64,000 nt of DNA from Nonomuraea africana (GTDB lineage: Bacteria > Actinomycetota > Actinomycetes > Streptosporangiales > Streptosporangiaceae): NCBI RefSeq assembly GCF_014873535.1, contig NZ_JADBEF010000001.1:6572001-6636000 (forward strand), given 5' to 3'. The notes under the pieces are model-generated. The model was given only the letters and a program-made list of their open reading frames with translations, had not been told where the DNA came from and did not search any database. Below, piece after piece: positions 35,463-43,669 of the stretch; the first letter of the stretch is position 1, and each line of letters starts with the position of its first letter. The position numbers were made by a program, and so were the translations under genes.

Positions 35463-36704
35463 GTGCAAGACCCAATACGCAGCGGTTTCGGTCATCGTCA
35501 GGGCTGGGGTCCATACGGCAAACTTCGAGGCATGCCTGCACCGGACGTGGCCGCGCTTCTCGTGGAATTGGAGCGCTCCGAGCCCGAGGTGGCCGACGAG
35601 GCCAGGACCGCGGTGGAGTGGCTGACCGGCGGCGAACCGCTCGAGACAGTCACTCAGCTCGACGTGTGCGAATTCCTCTGGTACACCCTCCCGATCAAGG
35701 TCGACGGCTCGTGGGAACGGGTCGCCACCGCTCTCGGACGGCTGCTCAGCCTGGGCGGCCTCGACCGGTATGCCGCTTTGTGCGTCTCCCCAACGACAAA
35801 GGAGATCCTGGACACCTACGAACGCGAGGGCGAGGAGGCGGGCACCACCGCCTACCAGCGGGCGCTGAAGGCCACGGGCGTGCTCCCTCCCGACGTGCCC
35901 GAGCTGCAGTGGAGCACGATCATGGGCCCCGAGGAGCTGGGCGCCCATGTCGCCTGCTCGGCGGCGCTCGAACTGGCCATGTTGACCGGCGCGGAGTTCG
36001 ACGGCCAGGTCGGCCTCACCAGGCGCTGGCTGACCGAGGCCCGGCCCGAGCTGGGCGGCGACAGCTGGCTGCACAGGGTGCAGGGCGAACGGCTCAACCG
36101 CTGGGTGCTCGGCCGGGGGCCGGCCAGGCGCGAGCTGGCCCAGCCCTACGAGGTACGGCTGCACGCCCCGGTCCCCGCCGAGCCGCTCCCCGCGCTGCAG
36201 GGCCTGCTGGCGCTGGCCGCCTCCGAGGGGGGCGTGCCGCTGCGCCTGCCTCCCTCGCCCGAGGCGATCGCGCTGCGGGAGCTGGCCGAGAACGAGCTCG
36301 GGGCGATCCGCAGGTTCGGCACCCGGCTGGTGATCACCGCCGAGGGCCGGAAGCTCCTCGGCTCACCCGAGCTGCTGTGGGAGACCGCGACGGGCCTGCT
36401 GCTGGCTCCAGGAGATCACGAGCTGTCGGTGTCGGCGGGCGAGGCGGCGTTGCTGCTGCTGGCCTCCGGCGACCCGATGCCGTGGCCCGAGCTCTGCGCG
36501 AGGGTCTCCGAGGTGATCGGCGGCGAGGGCTGGCGCCCCGACGACATCGCGGGCACGCTGGCGACGCTCCTGCGCCAGATCACGGCGCTGGGGCTGGGCG
36601 TCAGCCTCGACGGATCCATACGGCTGACGCCGGTGGGGCGGTCGGCGGCGCTGGCGGCCCTGCGGGCGCACGCGCTGCGTCCGCGCAAGTACGTCAGCGT
36701 CTAA
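35463..36704 (+). CDS. Conserved unknown protein
   Basis: 413 residues; I do not recognise the family. No signal peptide or membrane segment is seen. The body is Leu/Ala/Glu-rich helices. The C-terminal third (LRQITALGLGVSLDGSIRLTPVGRSAALAAL) has the helix and hairpin spacing of a winged helix, so a DNA-binding or regulatory role is possible. The GTG at 35463 follows a TAGGGT box by seven bases; an ATG at 35532 is the other candidate. It is followed after 28 bases by an AI-2E-type transporter. Confidence 0.8.
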   Translation: MQDPIRSGFGHRQGWGPYGKLRGMPAPDVAALLVELERSEPEVADEARTAVEWLTGGEPLETVTQLDVCEFLWYTLPIKVDGSWERVATALGRLLSLGGLDRYAALCVSPTTKEILDTYEREGEEAGTTAYQRALKATGVLPPDVPELQWSTIMGPEELGAHVACSAALELAMLTGAEFDGQVGLTRRWLTEARPELGGDSWLHRVQGERLNRWVLGRGPARRELAQPYEVRLHAPVPAEPLPALQGLLALAASEGGVPLRLPPSPEAIALRELAENELGAIRRFGTRLVITAEGRKLLGSPELLWETATGLLLAPGDHELSVSAGEAALLLLASGDPMPWPELCARVSEVIGGEGWRPDDIAGTLATLLRQITALGLGVSLDGSIRLTPVGRSAALAALRAHALRPRKYVSV

Positions 36705-36732
36705 ATGTCCTTTCTGCGGGCAGTGGGATCCC

Positions 36733-37896
36733 GTGTCGGATCCCACTCCCCCCGGCCATGACGCCGCCTCCTCGCCGGGCCCCGCGGACGCCAAGGGTTC
36801 CTCGGGTCGCCTCGATCCGTCAGCTCCTTCCAGGCACGTCGATCCGGGTTCCTCCCGGCGGGATACCAGGCCGCCATGGCCGAACCCGTTCGTCTTCGGG
36901 TTCGTCGGCGCGCTCGGCGTCCTCACCGCGTGGCTGCTGGTCCAGGCGATCGCGACCGCGGGGTCCATGCTGCTGCTGATCGTCGTGTCACTGTTCCTGG
37001 CGATCGGGCTCAACCCCGCCGTGGAGTTCCTGAGGGCGCACAACCTTTCCAAGCCTCTGGCGATCACGGTCGTGTTCCTGGGCGTGATCCTGGTCTTCAT
37101 CGGCTCGGGCGTCGCGCTCGTGCCGCCGCTGACCGAGCAGAGCGCCGAGTTCGTCCAGCGCATCCCCGGCTACGCCCGCCAGCTGCAGGCCAATCCGACC
37201 ATCCGCGAGCTGGACGAACGCTTCCAGCTCCTCCAACGTCTGGTCGAGTACGTGAGCAGCGGCGCGTTCGGCTCCCAGCTGTTCGGCGGGCTGCTGGGCT
37301 TCGGCCAGGTCGTCATCGGGGCGATCTTCAACGCGCTGACCGTGCTGGTCCTGACCCTTTATTTCCTGGGGTCGATGGCGTCGATGAAGGAGGCCGGCTA
37401 CCGGCTGGTCCCCAGGTCCCGGAGGGTGCGCGCCAAGCTGCTCGGCGACGCGGTCATCGAGAAGATCGGCGGCTACGTCGCGGGCAACCTGGTCATCTCG
37501 CTGATCGCGGGGCTGACGACGTTCTTCTTCCTGATGATGCTGCGCGTGCCGTACGCGCTGGCGCTGGCCATGATCGTGGCGGTGACGGACCTGATCCCCC
37601 TGGTCGGGGCGTTCATCGGGGCGGTGGTCGCCTCGGCCGTCGGATTCTTCGTCTCGGTGCCCGTGGGCATCGGATGCGTGATCTTCTTCATCGTCTACCA
37701 GCAGATCGAGAACTACTGGATCGCGCCGCGCATCATGCAGTCGTCCGTGGACGTGCCGCCGGTCGCCACGATCGTGGGCGCCCTCATAGGCGGGGCGCTG
37801 CTCGGCGTGATCGGGGCGCTGCTGGCCATCCCGCTCGCCGCGGCCCTGCTGATCATCGTCCGCGAGGTGGTGCTGCCCCGGCAGGAACAGGTCTGA
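36733..37896 (+). CDS. AI-2E family transporter
   Basis: 387 residues with a Pro/Ser-rich cytosolic N-terminus and about eight hydrophobic segments. Family motifs are VSLFLAIGLNPAVEFL near helix 2, the long amphipathic section (IPGYARQLQANPTIRELDE), and YQQIENYWIAPRIM with the conserved PxxM. Members export small molecules or act as Na+/H+ antiporters; the substrate is unknown. The GTG start lies inside the near-palindrome GGGATCCCGTGTCGGATCCC. Confidence 0.9.
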   Translation: MSDPTPPGHDAASSPGPADAKGSSGRLDPSAPSRHVDPGSSRRDTRPPWPNPFVFGFVGALGVLTAWLLVQAIATAGSMLLLIVVSLFLAIGLNPAVEFLRAHNLSKPLAITVVFLGVILVFIGSGVALVPPLTEQSAEFVQRIPGYARQLQANPTIRELDERFQLLQRLVEYVSSGAFGSQLFGGLLGFGQVVIGAIFNALTVLVLTLYFLGSMASMKEAGYRLVPRSRRVRAKLLGDAVIEKIGGYVAGNLVISLIAGLTTFFFLMMLRVPYALALAMIVAVTDLIPLVGAFIGAVVASAVGFFVSVPVGIGCVIFFIVYQQIENYWIAPRIMQSSVDVPPVATIVGALIGGALLGVIGALLAIPLAAALLIIVREVVLPRQEQV

Positions 37897-37973
37897 CTCG
37901 CTCTCAAGAGGGAGTCGAGGGATCGCCCGTTCCGGCGATCACACGGCGGCGCCGTTTCGCGAGGATTCTCGGC

Positions 37974-38552
37974 ATGAAGCCCCTCGCGTTCATCGCCGCC
38001 CCCCTGTTCGTTCTCGCCTACGGCCTCCTCCGCCTCGTCGACGGCCTGGACGGCGAGCGCGGTCCCGGATTCGCCTGGACCGCAGGCCACCTGGCCTTCC
38101 TCGCCGCCCTGGCGCTGTTCGTCCCGATCTTCCTGGAGCTGCGCCGCATGGCGGGCAAGGGGGCGCTCGCCACGACCGGCGTCGTGCTCGCCTTCGTCGG
38201 CATCGCAGCCGTCGGCGCCCAGTTCGTCATCGACGTCGTCGTCGGCTTCCTGTCCGCCGACCACGCGGCGATGGGCGAGTACTTCGACAGGGTGCAGGCG
38301 ATCCCCGGCGTCGAGTTCGCGATCTACAACGGCCTGCCGTTCCTCTTCTACCTCGCCCAGGCGGCACTGATCATCCAGCTGGCCGCGCAGGGCAAGGTCA
38401 AGGCCTGGACGCCCGTGCTGGTCGTGCTCGACTTCGCGCTGCCGATCGTCGACCGCGACTTCATCCCCCTCGGCGCCATCTGCCTGCTGATCTCGTTCCT
38501 GCCCCTGGCCCGCCAGGCCGGCCGCAGGTCAGCGCACGCCCTGGCCGCTTAG
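37974..38552 (+). CDS. Unknown integral membrane protein
   Basis: 192 residues, five or six hydrophobic segments (LAFIAAPLFVLAYGLLRLV, LAFLAALALFVPIFLEL, TTGVVLAFVGIAAVGAQF, FLFYLAQAALIIQLAA, AICLLISFLPLA). The ATG at 37974 has GAGG nine bases upstream. No family recognised. It converges on the DMT transporter gene, overlapping it by 24 bases. Confidence 0.8.
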   Translation: MKPLAFIAAPLFVLAYGLLRLVDGLDGERGPGFAWTAGHLAFLAALALFVPIFLELRRMAGKGALATTGVVLAFVGIAAVGAQFVIDVVVGFLSADHAAMGEYFDRVQAIPGVEFAIYNGLPFLFYLAQAALIIQLAAQGKVKAWTPVLVVLDFALPIVDRDFIPLGAICLLISFLPLARQAGRRSAHALAA

Positions 38553-39413
38553 CCGCCTGGGCCTGCTCCGCGAGACGCCCACGCCGACCAGGCAGAGCAG
38601 GCCGCCCAGCAGGGTCAGCCAGCCGGGCACCTCTCCCAGCACCGCCCATGACATCAGCACCACGAGCGCGGGCGTCAGGTAGGTGGTGGCGCCCATCTTC
38701 CCCGACGTCGTCCTGGCCAAGGCGTAGGCCCAGGTGGTGAAGGCCAGGGCGGTCGGGAAGACCCCGAGATAGACCACGTTCAGGGTGGCTCCGAGCGAGG
38801 CCACGGGGGCCTCCTCGATCAGCTGCCCGGCGAACGGCAGGCACGCCACCGTGCCGACGACGCAGCCGAACGTCGTCACCTGCAAGGCGCTGGCGTGGCG
38901 CAGGGCGGGCTTCTGGAAGACGACGCCCACGCCGTACGAGACGGCCGCCAGCAGGCACAGCAGCACCCCGGCCACCGACGAGCCACCGCCCTCGGACATC
39001 GACAACCCGACGACCGCCGCGCCCGCGAACGACACCGCGAGGCCGGCGAAGAGGGCGCGGGGGAAGCCCTCCTTGAGCAGCCAGCCACCGAGGAGGGCGA
39101 TGACGATGGGACCGATGTTGACGACCATGGCCGCGGTGCCCGCGTCGACGAGCTGCTCGCCCCAGTTGAGCGCCACCATGTAGAGGCCGAACCACAGCAC
39201 GCCCGAACCGAGGATTCCGGGCCACGCCGCTCTGGGCGGAAGCCCACCGCCCCGCACCAGCCAGATGATCACCAGGACGGCCGAGCCGGCCAGGAGCCGC
39301 CCCAGGGCCAGCGCTCCCGGGCTGTACTCCGCTCCCGCGCTGCGGATTGAAACGAATGCCGAGGCCCAGAGCACGACGGTGATGCCAGCTGCGGCGAGCG
39401 CCTTCGAGTCCAT
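38529..39413 (-). CDS. EamA/DMT-family transporter
   Basis: 294 residues with ten hydrophobic segments in two EamA repeats (first from GITVVLWASAFVSIR, second from GVLLCLLAAVSYGVGVVFQK). Typical of amino-acid or metabolite exporters. The ATG at 39413 gives a standard N-terminus and is preceded by TATTGT (39426-39421) with a seven-base gap, so it may be leaderless. Confidence 0.9.
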   Translation of the reverse strand: MDSKALAAAGITVVLWASAFVSIRSAGAEYSPGALALGRLLAGSAVLVIIWLVRGGGLPPRAAWPGILGSGVLWFGLYMVALNWGEQLVDAGTAAMVVNIGPIVIALLGGWLLKEGFPRALFAGLAVSFAGAAVVGLSMSEGGGSSVAGVLLCLLAAVSYGVGVVFQKPALRHASALQVTTFGCVVGTVACLPFAGQLIEEAPVASLGATLNVVYLGVFPTALAFTTWAYALARTTSGKMGATTYLTPALVVLMSWAVLGEVPGWLTLLGGLLCLVGVGVSRSRPRRLSGQGVR

Positions 39414-39445
39414 TCCGCACACAATAGAGAACAGCTCGGACATTT

Positions 39446-39575
39446 CGGTCATCCGGCCACGGGTAATTGTTCGATCATCCAAGCACGGGCAATGATTCGG
39501 TCACCCCGGCTTCGGTCACCCGGCCACAGACAATGGTTCAGTCACCCGGCTTCGGTCACCCGGCCACGGGCAATG
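39446..39575. repeat. Alternating 26/15-base tandem repeat
   Basis: Four long units of the form TCGGTCA(T/C)CCGGCCACGGGCAATGGT alternate with short units TC(G/A)GTCACCCGGCT. The last copies encode the C-terminal residues of the methyltransferase (RGRVTEAG), so the array overlaps the gene end. It is similar to the units near 15420-15510. Confidence 0.8.
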
Positions 39576-40456
39576 GCGAATCCGGCCAGCACCGGGTCAC
39601 GGCCGAGGGTGCGATGTTCCTCCAGCGACAGGCCGCACGACTCGAGGAAGGCGGCGACGCGGGTGGTGTCGATCCCGAACTTGAACGGCTCGCCGACGAC
39701 CCTGACCGCGAGCCTGGCACAGCGGATGAGCAGCGAGCGCTCCGCCAGGTAGTCGAACGCCACCACCCCGCCGATGCGGGCGATCGTCCGCAACGTCCGC
39801 TCCACCGCCGCCCTGTCCAGGTACATCGTCACCGACTCCCACAGGAAGAAGCTCGGCCGGCCAGGATCGAAACCCGCCTCGACGAGCCGTTCGAACCAGT
39901 CGTCCTTCTCGAAGTCGGCGGGCACGAAGACGACACCTGCCGGGTCCACCCCCGCCCTTCTCAGCGCCTCCCGCTTGAACGCCTGGGACCTCGGCGTGTC
40001 GATCTCGAAGCACCGCAGCCGCCGCCGGTACCCGCGGGTGTCGAGCCCCGCGCCGAGCACCACCACCTGGTCGCCCAGGTGCGGCTCGAGCGCCTCGTCG
40101 AAGAAGGTCGTCCTGGCCGCGGGCTGGTGCCAGATGGGCGGCGCCCCCGGGTGGGGGTAGCGGTAGATCCTCGGCACGTGCCCGGTCAGCCGATGCGCGA
40201 CCAGCGTGGGGGTGGTCGCCAGCCTGAGCCCTGGCCGGGAGACGTTGGGGAGGACGGCCATCAGCCTGTCGCACGGCTCGTCGGGCCTGACGCCCAGCTT
40301 GTGCTGCATCCAACGGGTGTAGAAGGAGGCCAGCACCGTGGCCGACACGCCGGTCCTTCGGGTGTAGAGGACCAGCTTGACCACCCAGAGGAGGTAGCCG
40401 AGGACGGCGGGCGGCAGCAGAACCGCCTGGACGAGACGGAAGGCGATCGGCGTCAT
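39542..40456 (-). CDS. Class I SAM-dependent methyltransferase (LCM/PPM-like)
   Basis: About 304 residues of the leucine-carboxyl/polyketide O-methyltransferase-like family. Motifs: ARTTFFDEALEPHLGDQVVVLGAGLDTRGYR (SAM site), CFEIDTP and FFLWESVTMYL. An N-terminal hydrophobic helix (LVQAVLLPPAVLGYLLWVV) may associate it with membrane. ATG 40456 has AGGAGGG nine bases upstream; ATG 40465 is too close to that site. The stop region lies in the tandem repeat. Confidence 0.85.
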   Translation of the reverse strand: MTPIAFRLVQAVLLPPAVLGYLLWVVKLVLYTRRTGVSATVLASFYTRWMQHKLGVRPDEPCDRLMAVLPNVSRPGLRLATTPTLVAHRLTGHVPRIYRYPHPGAPPIWHQPAARTTFFDEALEPHLGDQVVVLGAGLDTRGYRRRLRCFEIDTPRSQAFKREALRRAGVDPAGVVFVPADFEKDDWFERLVEAGFDPGRPSFFLWESVTMYLDRAAVERTLRTIARIGGVVAFDYLAERSLLIRCARLAVRVVGEPFKFGIDTTRVAAFLESCGLSLEEHRTLGRDPVLAGFAIARGRVTEAG

Positions 40457-41019
40457 CCGTGGCATCCCTCCTCTCCGCTGCCAGGCTAACCTTCCCGCTC
40501 GGGAAGGGATCGTCCGGCCGTCTGCGGTCACCCTAGGGAGGGGAAGTTCCATGCCCATCAACGACGGAGCCGGTTGGTCCTCATATCCACCCAGGGGAGG
40601 CGGCCATCTGCCGACCGGGGTCGGCACGAACCTGGAAGCCCTGGCCTGACGACACGACCGTCGATCTCGCACACGGCCTGGCCTTCCGCCAGCGCGTACA
40701 GACGACCGAATGCGCCGCCGTACGCGTCGTCAGGACGGATCTCGAATCGGGCGCCCTGCCACTGTCCATCCAGAGGCCGCCGCCCACCGATCTAGGTCGT
40801 CAGGCAGGTGTCGGCCGGAATTGCGGCCTTCCTGGAGGTTATTTATAGGCGAGCACGCGGATGACGCTTACGTGGACGCCGATGACGATCGTCCATTAGA
40901 TTATGGTCCCGCCCATAACCGGAGGTTCCGAGCACCGAATCGGAGCATGCCTGTCGCGGTTCCCCGATCGTCGCTGAAGCTGTGTCGCCCATTTACTGAG
41001 CACATGGAAGGTGTATCGA
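40457..41019. other. Gene-poor stretch with a short translated-looking fragment
   Basis: AGGGAGGGG precedes ATG 40551, which opens only 32 codons (MPINDGAGWSSYPPRGGG...EALA). On the opposite strand about 75 codons before 40551 have coding-like composition (FEIRPDDAYGGAFGRLYALAEG) but no start. These look like remnants of lost genes. From about 40840 the DNA is AT-richer than its surroundings and probably holds the promoter of the next operon. Confidence 0.5.
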
Positions 41020-41694
41020 GTGCCCGACGGCAACCCCCCGAGCCCGACATATCCGGACTCATCCGCGAGTCCCTCACCCAGCGACTCCGCGACGCCGAGT
41101 CCTTCGCCGAGTGGCTCCGGATCGTCCAGTCCGTCGCCGAGCGGCTCCGGATCACCCAGTCCGTCCCCCAGCGGCTCCGGCTCTCCGAGCCCGTCACCGA
41201 GCTCTTCGACCGGCACCCCGAGTCCCTCTCCATCGGATCTGTCCCCGTGCCCGCATGATCCCCCGTGCCGGATTCGTCCGTGCCTGCCGCCGGACAGACT
41301 GGGCCGTCCGCAGGGCCCTCTTTTGCCTGGTCCTGACGATCACGTTCCTACCTCGCGGCCCACTGAGCCCGTCCCAGATGACAAGGATGGCTTTGCGGCA
41401 CGAACCGACAAGATCGTCGCATTCGCCGACGTGATGCTTGATGCCGCGACGAACGTCGGCGCGATCAAGGCCAAGACGCCCACGGTAGAAGACTGGGGAT
41501 GGTTTGACGCCCCCCGCATCATTAGCCCTCTTCTCACCAGGCTCAACGGCTATATCGGGGAATGGGTCTCAGCCGCGGGAACCCTGGAGCGAGTACTCAA
41601 GGACGACGCGCCGAAGCTCATCAGCGTGGCGAAGAGGTACCGCGACGCCGACGATGACGCCAAAGCAGCTTTCAATCAGATCAAGGTGCCTTAG
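41020..41694 (+). CDS. Pro/Ser-repeat protein with helical C-terminal (ESX-like) domain
   Basis: 224 residues. Residues about 12-75 are PSPSPSGSGS repeats, encoded by 30-base tandem units at about 41095-41200. A Cys/Pro/Arg-rich stretch follows (PCPHDPPCRIRPC). The last ~100 residues are helical (KIVAFADVMLDAATNVGAIK, TRLNGYIGEWVSAAGTLERVL, ISVAKRYRDADDDAKAAF), in size and style like WXG100/EspC-type substrates, with WGWF between helices. GGAAGG lies eight bases before the GTG. Its stop abuts the next ATG. The assignment to ESX-like proteins is by resemblance only. Confidence 0.6.
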   Translation: MPDGNPPSPTYPDSSASPSPSDSATPSPSPSGSGSSSPSPSGSGSPSPSPSGSGSPSPSPSSSTGTPSPSPSDLSPCPHDPPCRIRPCLPPDRLGRPQGPLLPGPDDHVPTSRPTEPVPDDKDGFAARTDKIVAFADVMLDAATNVGAIKAKTPTVEDWGWFDAPRIISPLLTRLNGYIGEWVSAAGTLERVLKDDAPKLISVAKRYRDADDDAKAAFNQIKVP

Positions 41695-42504
41695 ATGCCG
41701 ACCCCCTCAGGCAGGCCGCCCAGGCCGCACCACGTCAGCCCCACCGTACGGGCCGCCCAGAACCGTGCGGCACGTGCAGCTCAGCTGGCCGGACGTAACC
41801 AGGTCAAGGTCGACCCGGACTTCTTCAAGAGAGTAATAAACCTGGTCAAGACCCACAATCGGCCGATCCTTGCGGGGCTGGCCGCGTCTGGCCTGGCCGT
41901 CGCAGGCGCTGCGATGGTCGTTGCCGCCGTGGGGAACGCGTCCGACCCTCGGCAGTTCTTCGAGGACCGGAGCATGTGGAACGAGATGCTGGGCGATCTC
42001 AAGCTCAGCGCCTGGGATGTGTGGATCAGCTTCTTCAGCCTGATCTCGCCGTACTGGGTGGGACACGCGTCGGAGACGGTCCAGCGCTATCTCCGGTTCG
42101 AGTTGATCGGCATGTTCGACGAGCTCGGTCGCGTCGCCACGGAGATGAGCACCACCATGACCAGCCTGGCCTGGGATGTCGTGGAATATGATCTGAAGCT
42201 CGTTTCGCTGCTGGTGGTGGCCGGCACCGCCTTCAAGGCCCTGCTGCCGTTCAGGGCGAGTCCGGTTGGCAGGCTCGCCCTGGGGGCGACTGCCGTCACG
42301 TTCCTCTCGCTGCTCGCGAGCCTGTTGCAGGAGTTCGCCGGCAAGATCAAAGCACTCGACCTCAAGCTGGAAACTCTCGGCCACAAGATCTTTGAACTTC
42401 GAGGGCTCTTCTCCGTGGGAGAGGACAAGTTGCATCTGCAAGCGCCGGGCACCGACCCCGACCTCTGGGAGCCCGTCACAAAGGAACCTCGTGAAGCACA
42501 CTGA
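41695..42504 (+). CDS. Membrane protein with embedded WXG-type helical hairpin
   Basis: 269 residues. Basic N-terminus, membrane helix at about 56-80 (PILAGLAASGLAVAGAAMVV), a soluble helical segment of about 100 residues containing SPYWVGHASETVQRYL (W-V-G) and ELGRVATEMSTTMTSL, two further hydrophobic segments (LLVVAGTAFKALL, LALGATAVTFLSLLASLL), and a cytosolic tail. The ATG directly follows the previous stop; AAGGTG is upstream. The next gene starts inside its 3' end. Function unknown. Confidence 0.65.
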   Translation: MPTPSGRPPRPHHVSPTVRAAQNRAARAAQLAGRNQVKVDPDFFKRVINLVKTHNRPILAGLAASGLAVAGAAMVVAAVGNASDPRQFFEDRSMWNEMLGDLKLSAWDVWISFFSLISPYWVGHASETVQRYLRFELIGMFDELGRVATEMSTTMTSLAWDVVEYDLKLVSLLVVAGTAFKALLPFRASPVGRLALGATAVTFLSLLASLLQEFAGKIKALDLKLETLGHKIFELRGLFSVGEDKLHLQAPGTDPDLWEPVTKEPREAH

Positions 42505-42889
42505 CGCTTTCAGCGCGGGCAACGGGGAGGATCTCCCAGGGCTGTTCCGCGAGGTCGAACGTCTGGCCGACGCGTTCGCGGGCGGGATGCGCGAGGCGGA
42601 GGAGCGGCGGGTGACCGGTGCCGACGGCACCGGCCGGGTGGTGGCCACGGTGTCGGGCACGGCGCAGCTCCTCGACGTGCGCATCGACCACCGGGCGATG
42701 CGCGACCTCGACCACGTGGAGCTGAGCCAGGCCGTACTGGACGCGGTCAGAGCGGCCCGCGAGGCCGCGGCGGAGGGACTGACCGAGATCCTGGGCAGCA
42801 TGAACGGCGGTCGGCCGCAGCCAGACCCGGAGGACAATCCGCTCACGGGTTACCTCGACGCGATGCTGCGGGAGGCCGAGCATGGATGA
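42491..42889 (+). CDS. YbaB/EbfC-family protein, first copy
   Basis: 132 residues with the YbaB pattern: an N-terminal helix (REVERLADAFAGGMREAEER), a beta-sheet core (VTGADGTGRVVATVSGTAQLLDVRIDHRAM) and a C-terminal helix (AVLDAVRAAREAAAEGLTEIL). The GTG at 42491 overlaps the preceding gene by 14 bases and has AAGGA five bases upstream. YbaB/EbfC proteins bind DNA as dimers; in actinobacteria diverged copies often accompany WXG100-type genes. Confidence 0.78.
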   Translation: MKHTDAFSAGNGEDLPGLFREVERLADAFAGGMREAEERRVTGADGTGRVVATVSGTAQLLDVRIDHRAMRDLDHVELSQAVLDAVRAAREAAAEGLTEILGSMNGGRPQPDPEDNPLTGYLDAMLREAEHG

Positions 42890-43262
42890 GGACAGGCTGC
42901 GGATGGTCACAGAGCACCTGGAGCGGCTGGAGCGGCTGTCGGCGACTCAGGCCGAGACCGCGGCGGCGGCGGAGCAGCTGGCGACGCGGGAGTTCACCGG
43001 GAAGTCCGACAAGGGCGGGATCGTGGCGACGGTGGACGGGGCGGGAAACCTGCTCGCCATCGACATCAGCCAGCTGAGCAAGCGGCGGCACGACGGCGTG
43101 ACGCTCGGCGACGCGGTGCTCGAGGCGATCCACGCGGCCGAGCAGGCCGCGGCGGAGGCGAGGACCGCGCTGATGGGCGACCTGGGCGCGGGCCTCGGCC
43201 TGGGCGACCTGTTCGGTGATGCCCAGCAACTCTTCGGCGGAGGCAGGACAGACCTGCGGTAG
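42882..43262 (+). CDS. YbaB/EbfC-family protein, second copy
   Basis: 126 residues of the same fold as the preceding gene: LATREFTGKSDKGGIVATVDGAGNLLAIDISQL, then helix AVLEAIHAAEQAAAEARTALM and a Gly-rich tail. Its ATG overlaps the previous stop region by eight bases. The four overlapping or abutting starts from 41020 to 43262 indicate one operon. The two YbaB copies could heterodimerise. Confidence 0.8.
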   Translation: MDEDRLRMVTEHLERLERLSATQAETAAAAEQLATREFTGKSDKGGIVATVDGAGNLLAIDISQLSKRRHDGVTLGDAVLEAIHAAEQAAAEARTALMGDLGAGLGLGDLFGDAQQLFGGGRTDLR

Positions 43263-43383
43263 GCGACGCACGCACGGTCCAAAGGAGCTTCGCCGCCAAG
43301 CCGCGAGAAAAGCACCCCAGCAACTCGGCGACGAATAGCATCCCGCCGGAGTGGCTCCCCGATTGGCTCCCGCTGCTGTACCG

Positions 43384-43599
43384 ATGACCGAGACGGTCTA
43401 TCGCAAGCAACTCAGGCCCGTGCTTCCAGAGGGCGCCGAGGCGATGAACCGGATCTTCCTCGTCTTCCCCTTCCTCGTAGCCTTCGTCGGGGACCTCAAA
43501 GCAAATGACGTCCCATCCATGATCGCGATCGTGGGCGTGGGGCTGGGATGCCTTCTGACCGCAATCGTCGTAGCGATCAACGACCGCTGGCCGCACTGA
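43384..43599 (+). pseudogene. Integrase C-terminal fragment fused in frame to a small membrane protein
   Basis: Begins as the end of a tyrosine recombinase (TETVYRKQLRPVLPEGAEAMNRIF). Without a stop it runs into a hydrophobic peptide ending MIAIVGVGLGCLLTAIVVAINDRWPH. The intact-order copy at 44376-44771 has a stop between the two parts, so a deletion has fused them here. The upstream integrase body is missing. Confidence 0.75.
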
Positions 43600-43645
43600 C
43601 CAGGAACACGTCGTACTCACGGCAACAAAAAGGCCGCCTCTGATC
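43384..43645. repeat. Direct repeat, distal copy (integrase tail, small membrane protein, terminator half)
   Basis: Matches 44449-44830 in gene order and sequence, with an internal deletion. The match ends in AAAAGGCCGCCTCTGATC. This copy lacks the second arm of the terminator that follows in the other copy. Confidence 0.75.
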
Positions 43646-43669
43646 ACTCGTGGACGATGAGAACCTTCA

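Noticed and set aside
39446..39575. Alternating repeat as a CRISPR array
   Set aside because: Repeat and inter-repeat segments are related to each other, there are no unique spacers and no cas genes.
41095..41200. Regular 30-base repeats as a CRISPR array
   Set aside because: The units are contiguous with no spacers and encode Pro/Ser/Gly repeats in frame.
40896..41216. Minus-strand frame with EPLGDGLGDPEPLGDGL repeats
   Set aside because: It is the antisense of the PSPSGSG repeat. The plus-strand frame has a ribosome site, continues into a helical domain and abuts the next operon gene.
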